Origin: Melanocharis versteri | Taxonomy: Eukaryota; Chordata; Aves; Passeriformes; Melanocharitidae | NCBI GenBank assembly: GCA_013397845.1 | Contig: VZTG01001991.1 | Span: 404,621-468,620, forward strand | DNA length: 64,000 bases | Direction: 5' to 3' | Shown: positions 1 to 11,460 of the stretch, piece after piece | How positions within the stretch are numbered: the first letter of the stretch is position 1 | How the letters are laid out: every line of letters begins with the position of its first letter | Position numbers and translations under genes: made by a program | The notes under the pieces: model-generated | Seen by the model: only the letters and a program-made list of their open reading frames with translations | Database searches by the model: none | What the model was told of the DNA's origin: nothing

Positions 1-1794
1 CACCCATTTTTTCCTATCTATGCAAGTGAGCCAGAGGAGCAGCATCTCATTTCTCAGCTTGAGAATCGCCTCCATCAAGAAAAAAAAGTCGATTTCTGCT
101 AAACAGAAAACCAGTAAAGCTCATAAATCCCTGCCCTTACAGTTTCTAGGAGACAGAACAGGAATTGGAAATGAAAAAGTTTCTTATAAAGATCACAAGT
201 CAACAACATTAATTATTGTAGTGCAACATCGATGGCTCATTAAGAGAAGCATTTGTTCTCATCCAGGACACATTTAGCATCCCTTGTATCTATCACTGTG
301 AAACAAAGAGAAAACCCCAAATGGTCAGGCTCTCATTGCCTCCCTGCTTTAGCCCTCCCTCCCCTCCTCACGCTCATGTCCTTCGTGCCTCACTCCATCT
401 CCTTTCACTGCCCTTTAGGGCAGACACCAAACTCATCCGTGGGGTTTGCAGCTGGAAGTCAGAAATGCTGAATGCTCCCAGGAACGGGGCATAATGACTG
501 AGGCACCGTTCCGGGGAGCCAGAGGCTGCCCTGGGTGGGGGCAGGTGGAATTTGTCTCCCTTGGGGAAGCAGAGGCACGCAGAGGTCGGCTGCTGGATGT
601 CAGATGTCAGACGTTTCGCCCAGGGCTCCAGTGGGTCGTTCCAAAGCCGGGGGTTGGACTGGGAGCCCCGGGCCCTTGTTGCTCTGATCCAGTCAATGAA
701 CCCCTTCTCCTCCCCAGGATTTATTTTGTCTCTCTTGGCCGATGACTCAGTTGCTGTGTGAGGAGGGCATTATATCCCACTCCGTGGTGAGGGGCTAATT
801 CCTCCTTGACCCTCGCTGGTGGGCATAACATGACCCAGTGCCACCGAGATAATCAGGCCATTGTCTCAGCGAGTTAATTGAGACAAATGACAGTAATGAG
901 TCACGTTTAGGTGTCTGTTTGAGTTTCCTCTTTGTTTCCTGCTCCCAGATTAATGCCTCCATTCCTCCGAGGTGACTGCTGATGTTCCTCCTCTCTGAGT
1001 GCTACTGCTGAGATCGTGCGTGTGCTATCTCACTTGCAAAATATTCTGCTTATTCAGATTTGCTATTTTCAGAGCCTTTGGGGAGTTGTTTTTCCATGCC
1101 AAGTGGTTTTGAGGTTAAAAGCAAACGAGAAGAGCAGAGCGAAAACAACAGCTCCTCTTCCGCCCCCACTCTTTACACGTGAATCAAAAATGTGAGCCCA
1201 TCATTTACAAGCTTTGCCATTTGGGATCCTGTTTAAATGAATTTATCAGCCAAACATTAGGCAGCTGTTAGGCAGTGGCATTCCTGCCTGAGCTTTCAGT
1301 GTGGGAGCAGGAACATTTACTTACAGTGGATGATCGGTGGATGACCCGAGTGCAAACAGAGCAAAACCAGTGGTACCTGAGTTCTCTACAGCAGAGTCTG
1401 ATATTTGGGATTTGGCAGGTTCGTATTTTCACCTTTGCAGGGGAGTCAGCCCCTCACAAGCAGCTGCCTGAAAAAAATACCATCTAAATCACTCCTCCAG
1501 AGAGCAGCCCCAGAGCTGACAACGCAGGCAGTTAAAATTCGAGCTAAAACCCTAAACCTGAATTATGTGACACTTCCTCACTAATGGATTGCTGAAACCT
1601 GGGATCCACTTTCCTTCCTCCTTCAATCCCAGCAGGCTGCAATCGAAGCACAGCTAAAGGATTGCTCGGAGCTCTTTGGCTGGGTCTCGGGCATCTCTCA
1701 GTCCTGGGGCTCAGCAGAGACACTCAGAGAGGCTCCATCCCACACACGGGACCAGCACTGCCCCTCTTCACCTGTGTCCTCTGCAGGCTCATTA
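1..1794. other. Unique non-coding sequence, no gene recognised
   Basis: No interspersed repeat or coding exon is recognisable here. Open frames are at most 99 codons, overlap one another in different frames and resemble no family I know. The only structured part is a motif-rich stretch at about 700-1130, listed separately. The sequence is consistent with intergenic or intronic avian DNA. Confidence 0.6.
700..1130. promoter_or_regulatory. Candidate enhancer-like motif cluster
   Basis: Seen in the sequence: a TGACTCA AP-1/Maf-type site at 743-749, a TGAGTCA AP-1 site at 897-903, a CCATTGT SOX-type site at about 858-865, and TTAATT homeodomain-type cores. A perfect 7-bp inverted repeat, TTGTCTC (861-867) and GAGACAA (880-886), is separated by a 12-base loop containing TTAATT. 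A TGACAG MEIS/TGIF-type core follows directly at 888-893. The motif names are established knowledge. That they act together as an enhancer is inference, because short motifs like these also occur by chance. No repeat overlaps the stretch. Confidence 0.25.
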
Positions 1795-1940
1795 AACTCC
1801 TTGCATTCGGAACCTGGATCTTGGACGGGGCTTGGAGCACCCTGCTACAGGGGAAACTGTCCTTGCCCATGGCAGGGAATGAACGAGGTGGTCTTTAAGC
1901 TCCCTTCCAACTTAAACAATTTTATAATTCTATAATTCTA
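1795..1940 (+). mobile_element. CR1 LINE 3' end fragment
   Basis: The segment reads as the CR1 3' untranslated end in the plus orientation. A CCATGGCAGGG core is followed by the GGTCTTTAAGCTCCCTTCCAAC motif in diverged form and ends in an ATTCTATA-type octamer tail near 1924-1940. That tail is characteristic of avian CR1 elements. The copy is strongly 5'-truncated and diverged, so it is an old, inactive insertion. The left boundary is approximate. Confidence 0.85.
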
Positions 1941-2846
1941 AGTTTAAGGCTGGCTAGACCTGAGCCTACTCCTGCAGAGCCTTTTCCATGCCCCTCCAAG
2001 CCCCAGGCTTGTTGCCACCTCAGCAGGGCTGCTCAGCTTCTAGACAGAGGCCAATTCATACTCAGGTGGCTTAAGCAGGCGCTTAAAACCAGCCATAAAG
2101 CCATAGAGACAGACTCTGCCTCTCTTCAGACAGATCTATTTCTCTGTTTCACCAGGGGGGAGAAAGGAAATGGCCCTTCTAGAGACCCCTGCCATTTTTC
2201 TCTTCAAGGGCTCTATAATTCCACATATCGTCTGAGCATATTCAGCAAATGTGGCTGAGTTCAGCAGTTGCACATTTTCCCCTCAGAGGTCAACAAGTTC
2301 TCCCAAATCAAAATATTGTTTAGTGTTAAAAGCAGAAGCTAAACATGATATTAAAGCTGGAGGATTTTTAGCACAGTGAAAGGCATTGAGAGAATGCCTC
2401 CTATTCAGTGGAAATTAAAATCTTCCCCAAGACATGCCCTGTGAATTAAGCCAAAGAATGCATAGAAGAAAAATCTCCCACAGAGCTGCACTGTAACCAT
2501 CCATGGTCATGCTCAGCATCAGTAAATTACTGCACATCAGGCACAGCCTCGAGGGAGTTCAGCGAAAGTTGTTTAAGGATTTAACAAAAGGGCACAAGTC
2601 TGTGTTTAGACAAAGCTCAAAGCCAGGCTGGAAGAGTCAGTAGGGTGGAATTTATTCCCAAAGGCAGTAGCAGAGATGGTGAAAATCTGTCTCTTTTGGC
2701 AAATTCTCAAAAAATTACCATATTAACCTTTGCAGGATCACACACATCAACAGACACTTCTGTGTCCCTACCAACCACCTGCATCTGGGATTTCCATGGG
2801 ATGCCTCAAATGGCAAGAGTCACTCATAAAGGAGCAGATATCTCAT
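1941..2846. other. Unique non-coding sequence
   Basis: Between two CR1 fragments. I see no coding exon, RNA gene or recognisable mobile element. A 91-codon frame near 2645-2920 runs into the next CR1 copy and is not credible as a gene. Confidence 0.55.
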
Positions 2847-3107
2847 ATGGAATGGCTTCAAACTGCCAGAGAGCAGGTCTAGATGGGATATTGGGAAGAA
2901 GTATTTCCCTGGGAGGGTAGGCAGGCCCTGGCACAGGGTGCCCAGAGAAGCTGTGGCTGCTCCTGGATCCCTGGCAGTGCCCAAGGCCAGGCTGGACGGG
3001 GCTGGGAGCAGCCTGGGACAGTGGGAGGTGTCCCTGCCCATGGCAGGGGTGGCACTGGATGATATTTAAGGCCCCTCCCAGCCCAAACCAGGCTGGGATT
3101 CTGTGAT
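2847..3107 (+). mobile_element. CR1 LINE 3' end fragment
   Basis: This is a typical passerine CR1 terminal segment. It carries in order the GATGGGATATTGGGAAGAAG block, the GGCACAGGGTGCCCAGAGAA block, the CCAAGGCCAGGCTGGACGGG block, the CCATGGCAGGGGTGGCACTG block and an ATTCTGTG end. The reverse-transcriptase region is absent, the usual outcome of 5' truncation. Its right half (from 2970) is repeated at 4703 as part of the 1733-base-offset duplication. Confidence 0.92.
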
Positions 3108-4438
3108 ACAGGACAGGATCTGTGTTCAGGCTGCCTCAGGTTCAGCAGCAGAGGGGAGCTGAGCACTCCTGCGCTGGGTGTGAGCAGGAGCTCGTGATGA
3201 GGCAGCGCTTCAGGAGTGACCCCTTTTTACACAACTTTATTCACCAGGATTCTAAAGAGGTGTTCAAAGCCATTTATAGTGATAAATCTTGGTCCCAAAA
3301 TCCTTTAGGAAGGTGCTGCCCCTGCCCTCACCTCCATGGGGCAGAACCCCCCTGATCTGGGGGAAATCAGCAGCTGCCACCTGGGTGTGTCTTTGCTGTC
3401 CCCAAGCTCATGGTTTCAGTCATGCCCTTTATAACTGATTAAACCCCAGCCTCGTCTGGATTTTGTTTCCAGCCTGGAAATACAACACACAAACATGATA
3501 CAATCACACTGGAAAAAGTTCGGATGTAAAAAGTTGTTTCTTGAGTTGTGGTTAAACTGTCACCGAAATATTTGGCTGCCACTGGAAAGAAAGGGGATTC
3601 CCCTCTATGCTGGGCTGGCTGAAATGGACACACAGCTTCACGGGTCCTTTCTAAATAAGGACACAGCAGGATGTTCAGTCTGAAACATGAAGAATACACT
3701 TTCTTCTCCTCTCCACAGCAGCTTTCTGTAATTTCCATCTGACTGTTCCAGGCTGGTCCTCTCTCAGGACATAAATTCCTAAGGGAAGCTCTAAATATCC
3801 AGACATTGCAAATAAAATATCTTTGTAAGACTGTTATTGAGCTGTTTTTATACAGTAGAGACTAACCCAGGCCTTTTACTGCCTGAACAACCCAACTCTT
3901 TCAGTTTTGTCCCCCCAACCACGCTCCTCTTGCTCTACAAAGCTAAAAGGCTGAATTGTTTCAACACACCAAACTGAGCCTTACTGCAGCTGGGGAAGAG
4001 CAAACATCAGAAGAATTGAACTTGAACTTTATAATGAGCAAGTTAAAGGTCACAGCTGCCATCTGACACCTGGAGTTTGATCGGGGGGATGAGGAAAAGC
4101 CAGACACCCCAAAACCCTCTCCTTCCTTCAGCCATTCCCTGATGAGAGGCTACAGCACACACAGCAAGAAGGGCTTAGGTAGAGAATATTCCGATTCAAT
4201 TCCCGAAGTCTTGAGTGGGGATAAAAACCATCTCATTCCTATGTGCACAAGTGTTTCTCTTCATGGATTTGTGGCCAAGTGTGCCCATTGAAGACCTTTC
4301 CTTCTTGCTGCCAAAACAAACACAATTCCTGTTGGTTTTTTGCAGAACAATCAAATTGTGCATTATTCTGTTTTCACTGGATTTATCTGACCCTACACAA
4401 TGGCTTTTGAAGAAAGAAACAGCTAAAACAAATTAAAC
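2970..4438. repeat. Duplicated block, copy 1
   Basis: This 1469-base block recurs at 4703-6171 at a constant offset of 1733 bases. The unique portion (about 3108-4438) differs at only about six positions by eye, for example near 3490, 3927, 4188, 4207 and 4256. The CR1 portion (2970-3107) differs at about nine positions. The right edge is immediately followed by a single N at 4439. The low divergence and N-marked edges fit two haplotypes or overlapping contigs retained side by side. A recent real tandem duplication is the alternative. No gene is recognised inside it. Confidence 0.93.
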
Positions 4439-4702
4439 NTTTTCAATGGGCTCTAAGAGGAGAGGAAGGAATTTAGAAAGGGAAGAGAGAGTGTTTAAAG
4501 ACAGCAAAGCTCTGCTGCAGTTTTCCAGAGCCTCCATGGGGAAATATATTTTCCCCAGAGGAAGGGGAATGAATGGGGACTACACACAGAATAATTTTAC
4601 GGTGTGTGGCAGGGGAGGTGGATGAAAAGGTGTTGGGTAACAGGGGCAGAAAGGGAAGAAAGGCTCCAGGGAAGGGGAGATCCCCCGGCAGACGCTGACC
4701 CN
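4439..4702. other. 262-base island between two single Ns
   Basis: Bases 4440-4701 are bracketed by isolated N characters at 4439 and 4702 and separate the two copies of the 1.47-kb block. The island resembles neither the sequence before copy 1 nor the sequence after copy 2. It contains a hairpin-capable inverted repeat, TGGGGAAA (4537-4544) and TTTCCCCA (4550-4557), with a 5-base loop. It may be a small contig placed in a gap, so its true position is uncertain. Confidence 0.7.
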
Positions 4703-4840
4703 CCTGGCAGTGCCCAAGGCCAGGCTGGATTGGGCTTGGAGCAGCCTGGGACAGTGGAAGGTGTCCCTGCCCATGGCTGGGGTGGCACTGGATGAGCTTT
4801 AAGGTCCCTCCCAGCCCAAGCCAGGCTGGGATTCTGTGAT
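4703..4840 (+). mobile_element. CR1 LINE 3' end fragment in duplicated block copy 2
   Basis: This is the same CR1 terminus as at 2970-3107, starting abruptly after the N at 4702 and ending in the ATTCTGTG tail. It differs from its counterpart at about nine of roughly 120 positions, far more than the adjoining unique sequence. That suggests the contig edge is a mosaic of related CR1 copies, or that gene conversion occurred. Confidence 0.88.
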
Positions 4841-6171
4841 ACAGGACAGGATCTGTGTTCAGGCTGCCTCAGGTTCAGCAGCAGAGGGGAGCTGAGCACT
4901 CCTGCGCTGGGTGTGAGCAGGAGCTCGTGATGAGGCAGCGCTTCAGGAGTGACCCCTTTTTACACAACTTTATTCACCAGGATTCTAAAGAGGTGTTCAA
5001 AGCCATTTATAGTGATAAATCTTGGTCCCAAAATCCTTTAGGAAGGTGCTGCCCCTGCCCTCACCTCCATGGGGCAGAACCCCCCTGATCTGGGGGAAAT
5101 CAGCAGCTGCCACCTGGGTGTGTCTTTGCTGTCCCCAAGCTCATGGTTTCAGTCATGCCCTTTATAACTGATTAAACCCCAGCCTCGTCTGGATTTTGTT
5201 TCCAGCCTGGAAATACAACACATAAACATGATACAATCACACTGGAAAAAGTTCGGATGTAAAAAGTTGTTTCTTGAGTTGTGGTTAAACTGTCACCGAA
5301 ATATTTGGCTGCCACTGGAAAGAAAGGGGATTCCCCTCTATGCTGGGCTGGCTGAAATGGACACACAGCTTCACGGGTCCTTTCTAAATAAGGACACAGC
5401 AGGATGTTCAGTCTGAAACATGAAGAATACACTTTCTTCTCCTCTCCACAGCAGCTTTCTGTAATTTCCATCTGACTGTTCCAGGCTGGTCCTCTCTCAG
5501 GACATAAATTCCTAAGGGAAGCTCTAAATATCCAGACATTGCAAATAAAATATCTTTGTAAGACTGTTATTGAGCTGTTTTTATACAGTAGAGACTAACC
5601 CAGGCCTTTTACTGCCTGAACAACCCAACTCTTTCAGTTTTGTCCCCCCAACCACGCTTGTCTTGCTCTACAAAGCTAAAAGGCTGAATTGTTTCAACAC
5701 ACCAAACTGAGCCTTACTGCAGCTGGGGAAGAGCAAACATCAGAAGAATTGAACTTGAACTTTATAATGAGCAAGTTAAAGGTCACAGCTGCCATCTGAC
5801 ACCTGGAGTTTGATCGGGGGGATGAGGAAAAGCCAGACACCCCAAAACCCTCTCCTTCCTTCAGCCATTCCCTGATGAGAGGCTACAGCACACACAGCAA
5901 GAAGGGCTTAGGTAGAGAGTATTCCGATTCAATTCCCAAAGTCTTGAGTGGGGATAAAAACCATCTCATTCCTATGTGCACAAGTGTTTTTCTTCATGGA
6001 TTTGTGGCCAAGTGTGCCCATTGAAGACCTTTCCTTCTTGCTGCCAAAACAAACACAATTCCTGTTGGTTTTTTGCAGAACAATCAAATTGTGCATTATT
6101 CTGTTTTCACTGGATTTATCTGACCCTACACAATGGCTTTTGAAGAAAGAAACAGCTAAAACAAATTAAAC
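4703..6171. repeat. Duplicated block, copy 2
   Basis: Counterpart of 2970-4438 at a constant offset of 1733 bases. It begins directly after the N at 4702. Its right end runs without a gap into unique sequence at 6172, whereas copy 1 ends at an N. Copy 2 is therefore the one contiguous with the downstream assembly. No coding gene is recognised. The short open frames inside are identical or nearly identical to those of copy 1 because the DNA is. Confidence 0.93.
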
Positions 6172-6620
6172 CAAAGGATTCAAAGGGAAGAGACGAATCA
6201 CAAGCTGGGGAGATGAAATAAGAGTTTGAAAGCCAAGACCAACATTAGTTGGAGAAGTGCAGGAAAAGTCTGAGCTGTCTGCTTTAAACTGCTGCCCACC
6301 CCTCTCTTGCCTCCTTCCCTGCCCATCACAAATCTTCCTGTGACATTCCCAGACACAATCCTGAGCCTTTCATTGAGCTTGGAATACTCCAAAGCCTCTG
6401 CAAGGACCACTGAACATCCAAGCTGAGACCTACAGCTACAAGAAAGAGATTTTTTTTCTCCTGGAAGCCCTTCAGATCCCCTCCTCTTCCCCTTTTATTT
6501 TCTTTGTCTGTTTTCAATGCAAAAGCAGTTTTCAAAAAAACAAAGGGTCCAGTGAGTGATTTAATAAATTCTGGATTAAGTAAGAACTAAACTATGCCAT
6601 AGACTCAATTTAAACAGCTG

Positions 6621-6656
<36 letters not shown>

Positions 6657-9349
6657 NCGGGGAGCAGCGCTGGGCTCTGTAATTGGACATTGCCGCAGGG
6701 CTCCGCACACTGGGCTCTTTGTAGTCCTGTCTTTAATGGTCTCCTATTCTTCCCGGGGCTGGAGGGGATGCAAAGGGCAGGGAAAGACGGGAGAAACATT
6801 TCGGAGGGCTGCGAGACAGAAGGGAATCACAGCAAAACAGATTTCCCCATGGGCTGCGGTGCAGAGACACAGCAGAGGTTTGAGGGAATGTTGAATTGGG
6901 AGATTTAAACTCAAGGCAAGATAACATTTTCCTTTAGGGGCTCAGACTGTTTACATTCCAGCTGCAGCTGTGAATGGGCCTGGATAACCCCCTGCCCCAG
7001 GACCCCTCCATCTTCTGGGGCTGACAGGCTCAGCCTGTGCCAGGCAGGAAGTTAAAATGTCATTTATTTTCTGCCCCGCTGTCACCTCTGTCCCCAGAGA
7101 GGCTGAGTGCAGGTAACCACTCTGCCAAACTCTCTGAAGAAAATGCTTTATCTTTCCCAGTACTTGAGAGCCAAACTTCCCCAAATACAGCTGTACTTCT
7201 ACACTGGCTCAACTCCTTGCTTTTTTTATCCCAGCTCTCCTTTCAGTGGAATTGGATGATAACAGGAGCCTGAGGTCTCTGTTAGGTGTGCTCACCTTTA
7301 AAGAGAGGTTGATAAAATGGATAATTCTGCTGCAGACTGCTGGGAGTGTGGTCAGGAAATCACACTCACACCTCGCTGTGTTTAGGCTTTTCAGCTGTTC
7401 ACATCCCATTATTTTCGTCCTTGGTAAATTCTTTGAGACATTTTTGATACCAGATGAACTCAGTTTCTTGCTCCCTTTAAGGCACCTGTGTTCTGTGCTG
7501 TTTCCTCCCAAACCACCATCTTAAAGAAAAGCATTCAGAACAACCCAAAGCAGAAAATTTGGAAAGAGAGGCTGGGTTTCCACACCCATGAGCAATAAAT
7601 CACCATCAAACTCGGGAGCTGTTGGGCTTAAGGATACACCGAAATTCCTGGAGGAGCTGGTCCAGTACTGTAGCTTCTCACGAGTAAATTTGCGCCATCA
7701 GGTGCCAACAGCAAAGTTTCATGGTCTGAGTAAGGACACACCTGCCAAAGCTGGAGTCAGGTCCTGTCATGCCAAGTCCCAAATTCTTACAGAAATTCCT
7801 TCTTTGACTTTCTCCCATTTGGACACCACCTGCCTTTAATTATTCTTTCCTTTCTGAGAGAAGAAACCAGCAAACTGTGTTCCTGGGGAACACTGAAAAC
7901 TTCAGTCTGAGGATCCCAAGATTTAGCCAGCTTCACCAAATGGTACCAGCTGAGGGGGAAACACCCAAATTCCCTCCTGGACTTCCTGATGTTTGCTCCC
8001 CTTTTATATTTGCCCACAGGCAGCTCAAGGGAAAGCACACACACAAATGTTTGGGGGTTCAACAGTCCAGGCTCCTGTTTGAGGTGGTCGCTGATTCCCT
8101 CCTGGAATGCCTCTGCATTCACCTGCTCAGCAGCTCTTCCACTTGGGAATCCTCCCTGTTCCAGCAGAAAAAACCCTGTGTCCTCCTGCTTCAATGTCAC
8201 AGCTTCGTCATTAGAGCTTGGAATGCAAGAGGTACAGGAATCTTTGAATCTTTTTGAATCTTTTCAGGGAAGAGGAAACTGAGCCAGAATCTTACACCTG
8301 ACTGAATGTCCCAACTTACAAAAAAAAGGTAGGAACACCATCCTTATGACTTTGTTTTGCTTTACTTGGACCCAACCGCTGCAAGTATTTGCAGTAAAAT
8401 AAATGTTTTAAAGGATAGTTTCATTCCAGACAGAAATGGAAAATACTGAAAACATAATTTGATTCAAATAGGTCTCTAAATTCAGGCAATGAATAAAGAG
8501 GAAAATACTTGCTCAGACAATTCTTATATTTAATCCATCCTGTTCCTGATTAAAGTGTCTTGGTTTTTTCTTCTACTTCCAACCCAGTTTCTTCCTCCAC
8601 ACCATTCTCCCAGCTCCTTCCTTGTGTCCTCTCATTCTTTCAGCTTCCTCCAGGGAGCTGAGCCAGGCCCTTGCAGCTGAAAATGATGGGTTTACCCTGC
8701 AATGATGCAGTTTGCTGTCCTGGAACAACCCGGGGCACCTTCGTGGATCTGCTGGACTCAAGCACAGCCCTGACCTCCTGATTTCCCAAAGCACTGCAGA
8801 ATTCGAGCAGCAGGAACCTCCCACCTCACTGGACAGCTCAGTATTTTATTTACAGGGCCTGATGTCAGCTCCAACATGTGGCAGTTGGAAATACAGCATT
8901 TGTGCTCTGGGAACAGTAAAAGCTGTTTCCTTTGCTTTGTGATGAGGTCTCCAAGCTGGCCTCAGCCTTGTGCTGCAGAAAAAAGCATTTTTCTCACCTT
9001 CCATCTCGCCAGTGGAGAACAGAGACTGTCAAATTGCTCTAAAACCTGTCCGTAAGCCTGTTTTGGGCATAAATCCCCAAATTTACCAAGGAGTGGGTCA
9101 CAAAGGGGTTCAGCAGAGTTAAACACGACATGAGAATGGGACAACACTGCAGCTCTGGAGTGGGAATGTTGGCAAACATTTGGAATGCAAAAGCAGGAGT
9201 CAGCTGCACCTTTGCCCATAGTCAAAGTCACGACACCAGGAGGTTCTGACTCTTTGCACCGTGCTTTGCACACCCACCAAGAAACCCAAACTTCCTGCAC
9301 TCTCCAAGTCCCGGCTTCCCTGCAGCCTGTGGAAAAAGCCTGTGAAAAA
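6172..9349. other. Unique non-coding sequence
   Basis: Apart from the AT microsatellite at 6622-6656 I recognise no repeat, RNA gene or credible exon. Overlapping frames on opposite strands (for example about 137 codons minus and 126 codons plus near 7.8-8.3 kb) have no recognisable domain. A short direct repeat of TGAATCTTT lies near 8245-8265. Confidence 0.55.
6622..6657. repeat. (AT)n microsatellite ending at an N
   Basis: About 15 AT units run from 6622 to 6652, followed by GTAT and a single N at 6657. Unlike the other Ns in the window, no duplicated flank is visible here. It is probably a sequencing or assembly break caused by the dinucleotide run, so the array length is unreliable. Confidence 0.9.
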
Positions 9350-9472
9350 GCCTGGACGTGGCACTCAGTGCCATGGTTTAATTGATGAGGAGGTGTTAGG
9401 TCATAGGCTGGACTTGATGATCTCAAAGGTCTTTTCCAGCCCAGTTCATTCTGTGATTCTGTGGTTCTGTGG
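9350..9472 (+). mobile_element. CR1-type LINE 3' end fragment
   Basis: Contains the GTGGCACTCAGTGCCATGG block, a GGCTGGACTTGATGATCTCA block, CTTTTCCAGCCC and a terminal run of ATTCTGTG-like octamers (about 9449-9472). This is a second CR1 3'-end subfamily type, distinct from the copies with CCATGGCAGGG. It is truncated upstream, with no coding remnant. A 13-bp direct repeat (GGAAAAAGCCTGT-like) lies just upstream at about 9330-9354. Confidence 0.85.
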
Positions 9473-11460
9473 AGGGGCACAAACAAATCCAGAGGGCCTT
9501 GGGCATATCCCATGTGAAATGTGGGTGGTGCTCAGCTCTGAGGGCTACAACAGACACAAGGACAGCTCTACCAGGGGATATATCCTTCCTAAACTTTGCC
9601 TCATACTTTACAAGAAAGATATTCTGCAAGCTCTGGCCTGAAAACACTTTTGAATTCCAAGTTTGCTGTGAAATACTGAAAGAGCACCACCAGAGCCAAT
9701 TCTCCCATTTTGTAAAAATAAATCTCAGTAGGAAATCCACATGGACTCCATTTCCTCCTGGGCCGTTCTTCCCCTACTGGGAGCTGAAACAGATTTCTGA
9801 AACTCTCCCAGCAGGACACATTCTGTGATGTCTCTGCTCTAGCACGGCACCATCACATGAGAAACCCCACAATCCTCATGCCTAATTTTGTTCTACCAAA
9901 GTTTATTCATAGAACATCTTATTTTCATCAAGGAAATCCTTGAGAGCAACTCAGCATTGGCAAATTCAGTGTGCGACTATTCCCCTCAATCAACTGGTTC
10001 TAATGTCCAGGACAGAGTTGTATTTTAGGGGTTTTTTTACCACCAGTGGCAATGCAATTGTTCATCAGCCTGCACTTCAAACTGGGTCTGTGAGGCGATC
10101 TGCAATTAACTGGCCGAATATATGTACCAGAGATAAATCCATACTGCTGCTCTTTGTGACTCCCTCCCTCCCCACACGCATCCCTGCTTTGTTTTCCTGA
10201 CCTAGTTTGGGAAATCTCTGCCACCAAAAAGTTGTTCAGTACCAGCAAGGACAAATTTAGCAGATTGGCAGCGTGTGGAGCTGGAAAGTGATTTTATCAT
10301 GGGCCTTCCTATGAGAGGAAAATGCAGCAAATTGTTAAATTATCCTGAAGTTTTGAGATACCTTGGGAGGTTTGGGTGTATAATTTGTGGGCACACAAAA
10401 TAAGTAATTACTTATTCCTCATTAATGAAGCAAGAAATAAGAATGAGCAATTGTGCTTTGACTATTTAGCAGAAACATTTTGAGAAATGCAACAATTACT
10501 CCAAGTTCAGAGTGCCAAATGTTCGCAGTTTTTCCTAAAATAAAGTTTCTGTTTTCCTGAGAAAAGCTGAGATTTCAATTAGAAAGCCGAAAACTTCCAA
10601 TGAAAATTTAAAATTTTAAGTTCTATTTAAAACCACGTGGTTCTTCCCAGAGAATTATTATCAGGGCTTTTGAATTATGTGAGGAAGAAAGCTTAGGTGG
10701 AAAAACATCTGAGCAGTGCCAGTAGTAACGTAATCTGTCATTAGAAAAATGCCACACCTGCCATCCACAGCACCTTGAACCACGGTCTTGCTCCTGCTTA
10801 GGGAAGAAGTCACTGTGAGAGATGCAGCAGCAATGGACAAAACCCTACAAAAACCCCCCAAAACCACAGAAAGTAAACAATCACAGGTTTTGATGGATAA
10901 TAAACCTCACAGCAGCACTTGTGCTGATGGTGCACAGGAGGAGATCTCTCTGAAGCGCCTTTTTGCCTTTATCAGGAGGTTTTATAAACAGCTGCTCATT
11001 GTTGCCCATCCATCCCATTCCAAGAATAAATTTGTTAGGGGTGCACATCGAAAAATCAGTTTATTGTTTTATTGCCTAATTCAAAAGGGGAAAAAAAATC
11101 ATAAGAAGTCAAGGGAACTTCCCCCAGCCACCTCATTGTGGAGTTAAGATAATTCTTAATTTTCACTGCACCATTCTTTACTTGATTTCATGTGAAGTCA
11201 AGTTAAATAAAGCTGAGAACACCTACGCCTGTTGTCCTGTACCACAATAAATGAATATGCACCCTACAGCACTGGCTGAGTAACGGGTTTGAAACCTGAA
11301 AGCAGGAGCTTTGCTCCAAAGAAATGTGAAAAAACCATAAATAATCGCCCAGGACAAGTCAAGTCTGGGAGTCTGTTTTGATTTTAAAAATCTCCACGCA
11401 ACTATTGCTTCAGATCTTGGAAAGCGGAGCAGGAGGACGTGAAGTGAAGCTCTGATTTCA

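Noticed and set aside
2645..6169. Paired identical small open frames in the two halves of the duplication (62, 73, 77 and 99 codons), which could look like a tandem gene family
   Set aside because: They are identical because the underlying DNA is duplicated, probably by the assembly. No domain is recognised and non-coding parts are equally conserved between copies.
8962..9513. 183-codon minus-strand open frame
   Set aside because: Part of it is the complement of the CR1 fragment at 9350-9472, and overlapping plus-strand frames of similar quality exist. No domain recognised.
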